Positions 25,962 through 34,198 of a stretch of DNA of 64,000 bases are shown here, piece by piece; positions within the stretch are counted from its first letter, which is position 1; every line of letters begins with the position of its first letter. The DNA comes from Antonospora locustae (lineage: Eukaryota; Microsporidia), in NCBI GenBank assembly GCA_007674295.1, contig CM017459.1, forward strand, positions 1 to 64,000, given 5' to 3'. The notes beneath the pieces are model-generated. The model was not told the DNA's origin. It saw nothing but the letters and a program-made list of their open reading frames with translations, and did not search any database. The translations under genes and the position numbers were made by a program.

Positions 25962-26399
25962 ATGCTCCAAAAGCCAAGTTTCTTTTCGCTCTTTGGCATG
26001 AGCCCGGTTTTCCACATAGACAAGGACGCCCTCAAAAGGACATACCACGTTCTCTGCAGACAACACCACCCAGACGTGACCAAAACAGAATCGCGCCTTG
26101 CAGAGATAAACGAGGCCTACCGCACGCTGGAAAATGACTTGAGAAGAGCAGAGTACATGAATGCGGCGCCTATTCCAAGGCTTGACGAGAAGTTTTTGGT
26201 AGAGATCATGGAGTACGAGGACCAGATTCATGGGCTGGGCAGCGCCAGAGCACTAGAGAAGCTACGTGCAGAGCTTGATAGGCGTGTAAGAGAGTGCTAC
26301 CAAAACTACATGAAGCCGGAATGTCTGGCAAAGTGGAGGTATTTTGAGCGTCTAATTGAGATGTTGAACAAGAAGGAGGAGACTCTTGAGCTGCATTGA
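25962..26399 (+). CDS. JAC1: mitosomal iron-sulfur co-chaperone HscB/Jac1
   Basis: This J-domain protein stimulates mitochondrial Hsp70 to release Fe-S clusters from the scaffold IscU. Microsporidia keep this pathway in their mitosomes. The J-domain is at the N-terminus (FFSLFGMSPVFHIDKDAL, HPD at 36-38, TYHVLCRQHHPDVTK) with no room for a long targeting sequence. The C-terminal HscB domain includes LDEKFLVEIMEYEDQIHGL, equivalent to the F-L-x2-ME-E box contacting the scaffold. The 145 residues are shorter than yeast Jac1 (184). The ATG follows GACCCCATCAA. The gene is head-to-head with the RFC subunit with a 50-bp gap. Confidence 0.9.
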   Translation: MLQKPSFFSLFGMSPVFHIDKDALKRTYHVLCRQHHPDVTKTESRLAEINEAYRTLENDLRRAEYMNAAPIPRLDEKFLVEIMEYEDQIHGLGSARALEKLRAELDRRVRECYQNYMKPECLAKWRYFERLIEMLNKKEETLELH

Positions 26400-26524
26400 G
26401 TGTGGCGCAGAGCAGTTCTTGCGACACAAAGGGCATATTTGCGTGGTGTTTTTGCGTGACAAAGGCACACGAGGAAACATGCAAATTGCAGGTAAACAAA
26501 CATCTAGATATTTATTTCGCAGTT

Positions 26525-27844
26525 CTAAGCCCACAGATCTGTGTCGCTCGCTTCTTCCTGTTCCGGCTCAATCTGAAAGGCGTCAAACTCCTCGATTGAG
26601 CTTTCACGCACCGCCAGGAGTTCTGGAACCTTCTGCCCGCTATCAATGAGCAACTTTCCCAGCTTTCTTTTAAATCCCTCATCGATGTTCTCAATGAAGG
26701 AAACAATCTTTCTGGCATTTTCAGCCCGGAACTTGTACTCCTCAAACGTCTCTGGAAAAACATAATTTATAACAAGGTCAAATTTCCTATTTGCAGGCTT
26801 TTTCGAGCCCTCAGGAATGACCAAGACGTTGTGCAAATCGCGATCTCGCTGCTTCTTGTCAAAAACACTGTACTTGATCCCAAGTGACTTGAGCACACCC
26901 TCTATGCTGCTCATTGTGTGCCGCAGACCGCCATATATTGCCGCCGTGTCCACAGTCTCGCTGTTTCTCCATGTATTTTTCAAGGTCTCAGCCTTCAGAA
27001 CACTCGGAAACTCTTCCCGGATATTCTTCTGCGGAATGATTATGTGCTTGGTTCCTTTTGTTGTCTCCTTCTTGCCTCTTGTCCTCTGTGTGCCATCGAC
27101 AAACTCTCTGCGCTCCTCTGTGCATGCTCTGGCATCACGCCTGCTGTGGCTGCCTTCTGGCGCATCTTTGCCTGTTTTTTCGTGGTATGCATTTGCACTC
27201 CTACCCTCACGCTTTCTGTGCTCAGCGCCCTTCCGCTCTCCCCTTTTTTCGCCCTCATCTCTGCCTCTTTCTGCGTGTCGGCCGTCTTTGAGTGCCTTGA
27301 TTTCTATCAGCTTCGCCACACCTTCTGCAAAGAGCTTCGGAACTGGAATCTTATCGTCGCTCACAAGTACAACTCTGCATGCCCCAGCTCGCTTCACACT
27401 TTCCAGAATCTGTTCCACATTGTGTCTTTCAACATTGTCCACGACAACCAACTGATTTGCAAGGTCAGGAAGCTTGCATCCTGTCCTTACAACTTTCAGG
27501 GCATCTCCTCCATCGAATGTGATCTCCACAGCGCCTTTCAGGCTGGAAAGGCTTCGATGTATGCCCTCTGTGTCCTCCATCAGAAACACAGCCTCCAGCC
27601 CCTTGTCCCTGACGAGCTGCAGAGCAGCGAGGAGACATGCGCTGCTCTTTCCAGAACGCGGAGGGCCGACACAGAACACATTGTTGTTATTTATGACTGT
27701 GGCAATGATGTGATTTTGTATGAAGGTGGTTCTTACAACGTTGAAAACAGGCGACTTGATATTGAGCAGTGTCATGTGCCCCAGCACATGTACGTCTGAT
27801 CGTATTTTTGTGTCTTTTCCTATGTTGGGCGGTACGTAGAACAT
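26525..27844 (-). CDS. degenerate DEAD-box protein (Ded1/Vasa-like, probably without helicase activity)
   Basis: The protein keeps the two-domain outline of a Ded1-type helicase. The N-lobe has a Q-motif-like lead, then a modified Walker A (GPPRSGKSS, 60-68). The C-lobe ends DLVINYVFPETFEEYKFRAE (356-373) and LGKLLIDSGQKVPELL, which align with the Ded1 VINYDLP, EYVHRIGRTGR and VPSWL region. The catalytic boxes are lost: motif II reads VVVDNVE (133-139) where DEAD is expected, no SAT is seen, and HRIGRTGR reads FRAENARK. A Lys/Arg/Glu-rich insert (about 187-265) separates the lobes. The ATG at 27844 follows CTCCCCC exactly; longer starts overlap CAC2. Helicase loss is my inference; the ORF is otherwise intact. 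Confidence 0.65.
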   Translation of the reverse strand: MFYVPPNIGKDTKIRSDVHVLGHMTLLNIKSPVFNVVRTTFIQNHIIATVINNNNVFCVGPPRSGKSSACLLAALQLVRDKGLEAVFLMEDTEGIHRSLSSLKGAVEITFDGGDALKVVRTGCKLPDLANQLVVVDNVERHNVEQILESVKRAGACRVVLVSDDKIPVPKLFAEGVAKLIEIKALKDGRHAERGRDEGEKRGERKGAEHRKREGRSANAYHEKTGKDAPEGSHSRRDARACTEERREFVDGTQRTRGKKETTKGTKHIIIPQKNIREEFPSVLKAETLKNTWRNSETVDTAAIYGGLRHTMSSIEGVLKSLGIKYSVFDKKQRDRDLHNVLVIPEGSKKPANRKFDLVINYVFPETFEEYKFRAENARKIVSFIENIDEGFKRKLGKLLIDSGQKVPELLAVRESSIEEFDAFQIEPEQEEASDTDLWA

Positions 27845-27857
27845 GGGGGAGAGAAAA

Positions 27858-29060
27858 TTATTTATAGTCATTTTGGCTGCAGATGTCCTGCTGGGAGGGC
27901 TCTGCAGCCTCGCTGAGTCTGACAGAGGCCAGAAATCCATCCATCGACGAAACCACAAAGAGACCGCTAGCAACGCATGCATCGGTTATCGGCAAAAACG
28001 TTGCGTTGTTGACAGCAAACACAGTGCGGTATTCGCCCTCGACCTCCTCAACTACATACAGAGACCGTGCCGTGACAACCACAATGTACTCTCCCCATTC
28101 AAGGACTCGCTGCACAGCAGAGTCAAAGGTACCTATGCATGCATACAGGCTTCTGAAAGGATACGCGTACACGAAGACAACGTTATTCCTTTCCTCACGA
28201 CATTGTGTCAAAAACAGAAAGTTCTTTTTGACAAAGGAGAGCCGCTTGAAGAAGGCCTTGCCCGTGCATATTGTGCGCTGATCACCAAACGTCTCGTGTC
28301 TATGCAGCATCGTCAACCGACACGCAAAGTGGAGAACCTTTGCAGTGCGGTCCCTGCTTTGTGTTGCTAGAACACTGTAGAATGGGTTGAACGACAGCCC
28401 CTGGACAATGTCTGAGTGCACCTTCATAGTGTGCACATGCCTCACGCATACTCGTGAAGATGCCTCTATTCTGGTCACCTTTGCTCTCTTAGTTTCTGAG
28501 ACACCGCCGTTTGGATACGAGTTGTTCTCTTTGCATCCCGGTGTGTCTGTGTCTGACGACGTTTTGCAGCCTCCAGTGTCCTCTTTGTCACCACTTTCGT
28601 CCAGAGGCTGCTCCACTTCGTAGACAGCAACGTTTCCGCTTGCAAGCCCTACAAATAAGAACTTGCCGCCCCACGCAACCTCGTAGGCATCGTCTCCGTC
28701 AGGCGCCCTGACTGTGTGCGCAAGACCTCTTCCAAGATCGTGCGCGTCCCACACAAGCACATGTCCCCCGTCACTACACGTTGCGAGATAGTCGCTGCCA
28801 AACCGGACGCAGTTCACAGTGCGCTGGTGAGCACTGAGTGTGTGCATGTAGTGGATCTTGACAGATGATGTGAGTGCGTGTGTGTAGCAGAACTTCTGCT
28901 CCTTGGGCGCGAGCTTCTCCACTTGCCAAATGCGCACGTCTGTGTCGCCACCGCCAGTTGCAATTATTGTGTCCTTGCTGTCGACAGAATATATCGACGC
29001 TTGGTCGTGAAAGTGGAGGTTGTGCGTGGTGACCTCCACGTTGTGCGGACAAGATGTCAT
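27858..29060 (-). CDS. CAC2: chromatin assembly factor 1 subunit CAC2 (CHAF1B/p60), WD40
   Basis: CAC2 is the middle subunit of CAF-1, which deposits H3-H4 behind replication forks. The protein begins NLHFHDQASIYSVDS and TGGGDTDVRIWQV, then HQRTVNCVRFGSDYLATCSD, YEVAWGGKFLFVGLASGNV and HSDIVQGLSFNPFYSVLATQ, SRDRTAKVL, FFKRLSFVKKNFLF and VSSMDGFL. This is the CAC2/CHAF1B repeat pattern, including the diagnostic H-x-D-x-VQG and FFRRLSF-type boxes. An acidic, low-complexity loop (about 155-205) interrupts the propeller. The 400 residues start at ATG 29060, right after CTTACCC. It ends 13 bp before the degenerate helicase start. Confidence 0.88.
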   Translation of the reverse strand: MTSCPHNVEVTTHNLHFHDQASIYSVDSKDTIIATGGGDTDVRIWQVEKLAPKEQKFCYTHALTSSVKIHYMHTLSAHQRTVNCVRFGSDYLATCSDGGHVLVWDAHDLGRGLAHTVRAPDGDDAYEVAWGGKFLFVGLASGNVAVYEVEQPLDESGDKEDTGGCKTSSDTDTPGCKENNSYPNGGVSETKRAKVTRIEASSRVCVRHVHTMKVHSDIVQGLSFNPFYSVLATQSRDRTAKVLHFACRLTMLHRHETFGDQRTICTGKAFFKRLSFVKKNFLFLTQCREERNNVVFVYAYPFRSLYACIGTFDSAVQRVLEWGEYIVVVTARSLYVVEEVEGEYRTVFAVNNATFLPITDACVASGLFVVSSMDGFLASVRLSEAAEPSQQDICSQNDYK

Positions 29061-29107
29061 GGGTAAGAGCAAAACACAGTGGTCGCAGCAGATACACGAA
29101 GTGCTCT

Positions 29108-31402
29108 TTATTTAATGTAGTTTTTCCTGAAAAGATTGTAGAACACCGTTCCTCTGAGCATCTCCGCGCATTTCTCGTAGTTGCCGTCCTCCAGAGCCAT
29201 GAAAAAGCTCAGGTTCGAGTCGCCGATGTTGAATTTGAACTTCCTCTCGAAGTCAATCAGGTAGCAGTTGTAGGCGTCCTTGATTCGGTAAAAGCATTCC
29301 GCCGCCTTGCTGTACATACCCTGTTTCATGAATGCCCTGGCAAGCTTCTGGTACTTGAGCTTGTTGTTCGCGAGTGGCAGCGCCTCGTCCAGGCGGCCCA
29401 GGCTCATCAGAATCTCAAACCTTAGATTGTCATCTGTTGCAAGCTCAAGTGCACGCTCGTGCTCACCGATGATTTGCAGGAACTTGATTGCCTTGTTTGT
29501 GTTCTGTGTCTGTGCAGGCACACCATTCACAACAGATAGCTGCCATGCGATGAACTCGTTGTCCAGCTCCAATACCTGGACATGGCCGTCGTGAAAATAG
29601 AAGAGATTGTTGTCTTTGATGCCGATAATAGTGCCTGGAAGAGACCCAAGTGGATACAAAACGGGGCTGCGGTACCTGCCTCGACCTAGCTCGTCCGCTA
29701 CGAGCAGACAGTACAGCTTTCCGCAGCTTTTTACATACACTGCGTTGTTGCTAGCAACACTCTCATCGACTGGCTTGCTGATCTCGGCCGACGCCTCGGT
29801 GCTTGTTACAACGATCTGTGTATCTGTGCACAGCACCAGGTTCTTCTTCACCATAAAAACAAATCTTGGCTTCAGCCAGGATGTGAAATACACGCGGCCC
29901 CCAAGGTCTACTGCAAGAGAAAACGCTGAGCCGTTTCCAGTGTCACATACAACGAGAATAAGTGGGAGGACAGACGCATCCAAGCTCTCACGTATATTCT
30001 CGTATCGCAATGCAGCACCACAGGGCGCCTTTCCTGACCAAGCTCGACGAGTCTCTTCCTCCAGCACCCTGCTCAAAGCGTCAAAGTCCGCTGAGTCAAA
30101 GTCCTTCTCCGCCTTACTTACCACAAACAGCCCACACGTCCTGAGCCCAATCTCGTACACCATGTCGCTCTTTCTGTAGAAGACGATACTCTCTCCCCTT
30201 GAAATGTACTCGTGGTCGCTTACAAACACGATCTCCTCTGCGGAGCCCGTCATTCTTGACCTGAAGCCCAGTACCGAGTAGACGATGAACGAGGAATTGT
30301 GCGTGAACGCGATCATCTTGCCAGAGGGCGATGTCGCAAGCGACGAGGGGATGTAGTCAAGCCGTATCTCCTTGGATGCGCTCAGTGACGATCTAGTGGC
30401 CACCGACGCGCTCTTTCTGCCCTCCACACTTGTGCTCATGCTCCTATTGGAGGCGAGGGCGCTGTCTTCAAGCAGTGCAACCTCGCTGATTTCACTGATT
30501 GTGTTGATTCTGTGGTAGTGGAGTGTATTGCCAATGGTGTAGTACACTCTGTCTTTGCTGATTCCAACAAGCACCTGCTCGCTCTTGTCCTCAAGTACAA
30601 CAAGCGCCTCGTCGGTGGCCACAAAGAGCTTGCCGCTCTTCTGTGCAACATCCCACACACGGTTTCGTAGGTTGATGCTTCTTTCCAGGACAAAGTTGTG
30701 GTTCCAGAATTTCAAGTAGCCATCCTCTGAGCACGACACGAACTCCCGGTGTAGCCTGACGATTCTGTTGATGTTGTTTGTGTGGGCGCTGATAGTGGTG
30801 ACGGGGTTGGGGTCCCACACCTTGATGGCGAAGTCGTCTGCACCAGTCACGAGCATGTTGGATATTGACACAACACAATTGATGCCCTGCGAATGTGCAG
30901 CATCGATGCTTCTTTTGATCTTTCCGCACTGGGTCCAGAACTTGATCGTGCAGTCGAGGCCCACGGACACTAGGTCTGGCGTCACGTCCATCACAAAGTG
31001 CGTGTGTCCCTCGAACACGTGCAACAGCTTGAACGTCTTGAGACACCACGACTTGAGCGTGCAGTCGTCCGAGCACGAAATAAGCGCGTCAGGGCCTGCG
31101 ACGACCCTCCTCACAAAGTCGCTGTGTGCCTGAAACTTCGAGACTAGGTTTCCACTCATGTCCGTGACAGTGATGCGTCCCTCGTCGTCGCCTGCAATGA
31201 TGTATCCCAGCTGCTCGTGGAATATCGCCGTCCTGCACGGCTTCTTTGAGATGGATATCGTCCGCTTCAGCACAAGCGCTGTTGTGCTCCACACTTGCAC
31301 GTCGCCCGTGTACAGCGACGCGAGGAGAAGCGGCTGTGCTGAGTGCGCACAGAGACTTTTGATGCGCGGAGACACGAAGGACTTGATCTGTCTGATTGTC
31401 AT
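29108..31402 (-). CDS. SEC27: coatomer subunit beta' (COPI, Sec27)
   Basis: This subunit forms the COPI coat for retrograde Golgi-to-ER transport and binds dilysine cargo signals. The N-terminal propeller starts RIKSLCAHSAQPLLLASLYT and continues with GDVQVWSTTALVLKRTI, FQAHSDFVRRVV, VFEGHTHFVMDV, GINCVVSISNMLVTGADDFA and FVSCSEDGYLKFW, the order of beta'-COP repeats. A second propeller-like and a C-terminal helical region (ERALELATDDNLRFEILMSL, then LGRLDEALPLANNKLKYQKL, ARAFMKQGMYSKAAECF) match the alpha-solenoid of Sec27. The 764 residues are slightly shorter than yeast (889). The ATG at 31402 follows AAGCCCTC. Confidence 0.93.
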   Translation of the reverse strand: MTIRQIKSFVSPRIKSLCAHSAQPLLLASLYTGDVQVWSTTALVLKRTISISKKPCRTAIFHEQLGYIIAGDDEGRITVTDMSGNLVSKFQAHSDFVRRVVAGPDALISCSDDCTLKSWCLKTFKLLHVFEGHTHFVMDVTPDLVSVGLDCTIKFWTQCGKIKRSIDAAHSQGINCVVSISNMLVTGADDFAIKVWDPNPVTTISAHTNNINRIVRLHREFVSCSEDGYLKFWNHNFVLERSINLRNRVWDVAQKSGKLFVATDEALVVLEDKSEQVLVGISKDRVYYTIGNTLHYHRINTISEISEVALLEDSALASNRSMSTSVEGRKSASVATRSSLSASKEIRLDYIPSSLATSPSGKMIAFTHNSSFIVYSVLGFRSRMTGSAEEIVFVSDHEYISRGESIVFYRKSDMVYEIGLRTCGLFVVSKAEKDFDSADFDALSRVLEEETRRAWSGKAPCGAALRYENIRESLDASVLPLILVVCDTGNGSAFSLAVDLGGRVYFTSWLKPRFVFMVKKNLVLCTDTQIVVTSTEASAEISKPVDESVASNNAVYVKSCGKLYCLLVADELGRGRYRSPVLYPLGSLPGTIIGIKDNNLFYFHDGHVQVLELDNEFIAWQLSVVNGVPAQTQNTNKAIKFLQIIGEHERALELATDDNLRFEILMSLGRLDEALPLANNKLKYQKLARAFMKQGMYSKAAECFYRIKDAYNCYLIDFERKFKFNIGDSNLSFFMALEDGNYEKCAEMLRGTVFYNLFRKNYIK

Positions 31403-31442
31403 GAGGGCTTGAATTGTCAAAAGTTGTGACCGGCACGCCCCG

Positions 31443-31778
31443 TCATCTCGTGCTTTTTCTGCGGATCTGCTCTTGAAACTCAAGAACAAGATGTCTCTTG
31501 CTCAGGCGATGCTCCAGCGCACTGATCTCCTCGTCAAGGCGTCTCAGTTCGTCCGGACCACAACCACCAAGGAGTTCAGTGATTTTCTTTGCATATTTCT
31601 CTGTCTTTTTTGCAAGTCTTGTCATTCTTCTGCACACGAATCTGCCTTCGCGTGCAGTCTGCTTTGCAGTGCAGTACGCTGCATAAAGGTCTCTGTTAGT
31701 CTCTGCGAGACTCTTGAGCTCCGAAATGAGACGGTGTATGGCGACAGACTTCTGCAGCGTACTGTCCTCTCCTTCCAT
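31443..31778 (-). CDS. small coiled-coil protein
   Basis: The 111-residue ORF starts at ATG 31778 with CCCGCCCG shortly upstream. Most of the protein is predicted helix with heptad-like spacing (QKSVAIHRLISELKSLAETN, RLDEEISALEHRLSKRH). It has a basic middle (RFVCRRMTRLAKKTEKYAKK) and no globular motif. Such shapes occur in kinetochore, spindle-pole and Mediator subunits, but nothing diagnostic is present and I assign no role. It is head-to-head with LSM2, with an 82-bp spacer rich in CCC/GGG. Confidence 0.6.
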   Translation of the reverse strand: MEGEDSTLQKSVAIHRLISELKSLAETNRDLYAAYCTAKQTAREGRFVCRRMTRLAKKTEKYAKKITELLGGCGPDELRRLDEEISALEHRLSKRHLVLEFQEQIRRKSTR

Positions 31779-31860
31779 CGCCAAGGACGGGCGGGACAAA
31801 ATATTAATTGTGGCGGCAGACAGGCGTCCGTTCGAAGAAACGCAATGCACATCGACCCCA

Positions 31861-32121
31861 ATGTTATTCTACACGTTCTTCAAGACACAGCTTGGCAAGG
31901 AGGTGAAAATCAGGCTGAAGAACGACATTATCTTCACAGGTGTGCTCGAGAGTGTTGACATATTTCTGAATCTCAAGGTCAGAGGCGTTTCGGGCACGCA
32001 GGAGCAGCACAGAATGGACACGTGCATCATACGGGGCTCCAGTGTGAAGACGATCAGCATGAGCGACAGAGGAGTGTGTTACAAGCAGCTGCACGATGCA
32101 ACAAGATTCAGATTCGTGTGA
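31861..32121 (+). CDS. LSM2: U6 snRNA-associated Sm-like protein LSm2
   Basis: The protein is a member of the LSm1-7 (mRNA decay) and LSm2-8 (U6 snRNA) rings. The 86-residue ORF begins MLFYTFFKTQLGKEVKIRLK, the exact LSm2-type start. Sm1 follows (NDIIFTGVLESVDIFLNLKV) with the Asp and Asn used for RNA contact, and Sm2 contains CIIRGSSVKTISM, equivalent to the IRG-x2-V box. The length is nearly that of yeast LSm2 (95). The ATG at 31861 follows CGACCCCA. The presence of this gene, with Noc1 and NAT10 nearby, implies retained U6/mRNA decay machinery, although no intron was seen here. Confidence 0.95.
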   Translation: MLFYTFFKTQLGKEVKIRLKNDIIFTGVLESVDIFLNLKVRGVSGTQEQHRMDTCIIRGSSVKTISMSDRGVCYKQLHDATRFRFV

Positions 32122-32154
32122 CACGCGTTTTATTAAGCGGTGCAGAGGCCTGAG

Positions 32155-33417
32155 TCATCTCCTGCGACGTCCCTTCTTGCGCTGCCTTGTTTTTCTCTTC
32201 GCTGCAGCGCACCGCCGCTCCTTCCTTGCAGCCCTCCTTCGAAGAAGATTTGCCTCTCGGCCTTCCGTTGCCCTCTGCAACATTTCCTCCTTGGTGGGTC
32301 TTCTCTTCATGTAGTCGATGTCTCTGGGCTCTACATCCTGCTTCTTGATCACCTTCATAAGCATGCTGTGTGCATAGCGCACGCCCTTGCTCTTTCCAAG
32401 CTTTGGGTCAACTCTTTCCCGAATGTACTCGCCAATGTCAAACTTGGCGGCGAACTCTCTCAGAACATTCAGGCCGTAGATGATGAAGTCTTCGTCCTTG
32501 TGCTCACGGCAGAACGTGTCAAGGATCTTGTCGACAACACCAAGCACCTCGTTCTCGTCCACAGACTCCAAGATGATGCGGAGGACGTCCTTCAGATCCT
32601 CCTTGGTGGGATCTACGAGCCTGAGCAGATGCGATCCGATTTGAATGCCCAAGCCGTAATGGGTTTTTAGCGTGCTGATGACTCGATACTTCTTCATGCG
32701 CATCTCCCGCGGGTCTGCGCGCGAGACGATATTCCTCAGTAACCGGCGGCAGAGCTCCTCGGCGCGTGCAAAGCCGAGCTCTGTGACAATCCGCGACGTG
32801 TCTCTCGTGCAGAAGTCAATCTCGGACAGGAAGTACAACACAGCGATGTTTATCAGCTTGGGTACTGTGAATAGGTTCGAGACGAGTGTCTCGATGCACC
32901 TCTGTTCAGACACATTCTGGCGCGCGCCAGCACACGTTGTGTCGTCCAACACGGAGATGTCTGTTCTTTCGTACAGGTAAGCGACCATGAGCAGGGAAAA
33001 GCTTTTTTGCCTATCGCTGCCTCGTTCCAGATAGTCAAAGAACACGTGCAGAGACTCGGGGCTGCAGTGCTGCGTCGCGATGTTCACTTCAAGCTTGTCC
33101 GCATAGTCCATGTACAACCTGAGGAACTCTGATGGGGCGATGGTTCTCTTCTGGTAGAGTCGGACTACGAGCTTGATAAGCTCTCTTCGAATCTCTACGC
33201 TTGTTGTGGTTTTCAGATGTCTTATTGCTACGGTTGGAAACTCTGTATTGATTTTGAAGACATATTGCGACAGAATATCTATAAGCGGTTTAATACGTGC
33301 AAAGTTCTGGACAGGAAGATCGATCATGCTTTCGTATGCACAGAGCACTCGTCGGTATTCATCTGCATAGTTTTCTGGGTTCTTGTTCAACTGAATGGCA
33401 AGCGCCTCTAAGTCCAT
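32155..33417 (-). CDS. SDA1: ribosome biogenesis/export factor Sda1
   Basis: Sda1 is needed for late pre-60S maturation and nuclear export. The 420-residue protein is mainly alpha-helical repeats: NPENYADEYRRVLCAYESM, RREL-IKLVVRLYQKRTIAPS (the LR-x-LV-ALI-LR-K-LI-type box) and NLFTVPKLINIAVLYFLSEI (the C-FSKV-KI-x2-AL-FFLG-type box). PTKEEMLQRATEGREANLL comes near the end, followed by an extremely basic tail (RRAARKERRCAAAKRKTRQR). The family call rests on this order of boxes. I chose the ATG at 33417 because GCCC directly precedes it; another ATG lies two codons upstream. It is about half the size of yeast Sda1 (767). Confidence 0.78.
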   Translation of the reverse strand: MDLEALAIQLNKNPENYADEYRRVLCAYESMIDLPVQNFARIKPLIDILSQYVFKINTEFPTVAIRHLKTTTSVEIRRELIKLVVRLYQKRTIAPSEFLRLYMDYADKLEVNIATQHCSPESLHVFFDYLERGSDRQKSFSLLMVAYLYERTDISVLDDTTCAGARQNVSEQRCIETLVSNLFTVPKLINIAVLYFLSEIDFCTRDTSRIVTELGFARAEELCRRLLRNIVSRADPREMRMKKYRVISTLKTHYGLGIQIGSHLLRLVDPTKEDLKDVLRIILESVDENEVLGVVDKILDTFCREHKDEDFIIYGLNVLREFAAKFDIGEYIRERVDPKLGKSKGVRYAHSMLMKVIKKQDVEPRDIDYMKRRPTKEEMLQRATEGREANLLRRRAARKERRCAAAKRKTRQRKKGRRRR

Positions 33418-33484
33418 GGGCATGCGAATTCGCTACATTACCTGCTGGCGGCGGTCGAGAAACAAAATTACATACCAGCGCAGC

Positions 33485-34021
33485 CTATGTGATGCTGTCG
33501 TTCTCCTCTTCGATCAGATTCGCATCGACGTAGTGCTCCTCGCCGTTCAGTTTTCTGACAAGAAGCATGCCGTTGCGCTCTCTCAGAACACGCACACTCT
33601 CTGCTTTGTGGAGAATCAGTTTGGAGTTCACAACAACCGGCACTCGGCATCGCCCTGTCTCAAAGTTTGGTGTTGTTTCGTGCGTCTTTGCCTTTTTTCT
33701 GAAGAAAAAGATGAGAAAATCGAGAATCAACGAGAGGATGCAGTGCGGAATCATGAGTGCAGAGTAGATGCAGAAGTAGAACGTGATATGCAGTATGGCA
33801 TCAGCTCCAATCGTCAGCCCAAGCATAATGCCGTATGTTCTCCTTGTGAGCACGTATATGTCGGACTGCAAGGTGTATATCAGCGCGGGTACGTTCACAA
33901 CGACTAATAGAAACGCCAGCCCAATCATCCGAATTGTTATCTGACCGTGCAGAAGCAGGACAGTGTTTGCAAACATGGTGTTCACGATTGTTTTGAAGAA
34001 AAAACAGTGTGCATTGTTCAT
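33485..34021 (-). CDS. multi-pass membrane protein of unknown function
   Basis: The ATG at 34021 lies behind TTTGCCCCTTAAAGA. The 178-residue protein has an N-terminal hydrophobic region and about four membrane segments: about 15-30, 32-52 (MIGLAFLLVVVNVPALIYTL), 66-86 and 88-112 (MIPHCILSLILDFLIFFF). A hydrophilic C-terminal tail of about 60 residues follows (RKKAKTHETTPNFETG, then GEEHYVDANLIEEENDS). The tail looks like a small beta domain, but no family is recognised. Possibly an ER or Golgi membrane protein, given the lack of a signal-cleavage motif. Confidence 0.6.
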   Translation of the reverse strand: MNNAHCFFFKTIVNTMFANTVLLLHGQITIRMIGLAFLLVVVNVPALIYTLQSDIYVLTRRTYGIMLGLTIGADAILHITFYFCIYSALMIPHCILSLILDFLIFFFRKKAKTHETTPNFETGRCRVPVVVNSKLILHKAESVRVLRERNGMLLVRKLNGEEHYVDANLIEEENDSIT

Positions 34022-34073
34022 TCTTTAAGGGGCAAAGCAAATCTTTCCTTGAAGAAAGGGGTGGTTGGTGTCC

Positions 34074-34138
34074 CTATTCTGCGCCTGCGAAGTGCACGGA
34101 TCTTTTTGTGCGGCTGTGATGCGTGGGGCGCAGAATAG
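34074..34138. repeat. 12-bp perfect inverted repeat in a divergent promoter
   Basis: CTATTCTGCGCC (34074-34085) and GGCGCAGAATAG (34127-34138) are perfect reverse complements separated by 41 nt. The loop contains a smaller GCAC/GTGC pairing (34094-34097 with 34108-34111). The element lies between the membrane-protein gene (minus) and stalk protein P1 (plus). It could be a cruciform/operator-like DNA site or a hairpin in a small RNA; sequence alone does not decide. Confidence 0.75.
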
Positions 34139-34161
34139 CGGTGATTCTGCTGGATAAAACG

Positions 34162-34183
34162 AAAAAATTTTTGCTCCCACCCC
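34162..34183 (+). promoter_or_regulatory. AAATTT plus CCC element upstream of P1
   Basis: AAAAAATTTTT at 34162-34172 is followed by GCTCCCACCCC, ending 15 nt before the P1 ATG at 34199. This is the same box pair as before uL30 and eL8, which supports a shared ribosomal-protein promoter type. Confidence 0.65.
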
Positions 34184-34198
34184 AAGAGCGTTAGGAAG

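Noticed and set aside
26386..26649. C-x2-C / H-x2-H zinc-finger-like reading after HscB (CIECGAEQFLRHKGH)
   Set aside because: It has no ATG (only TTG), overlaps the HscB stop and then the 3' end of the convergent gene, and has no upstream CCC box.
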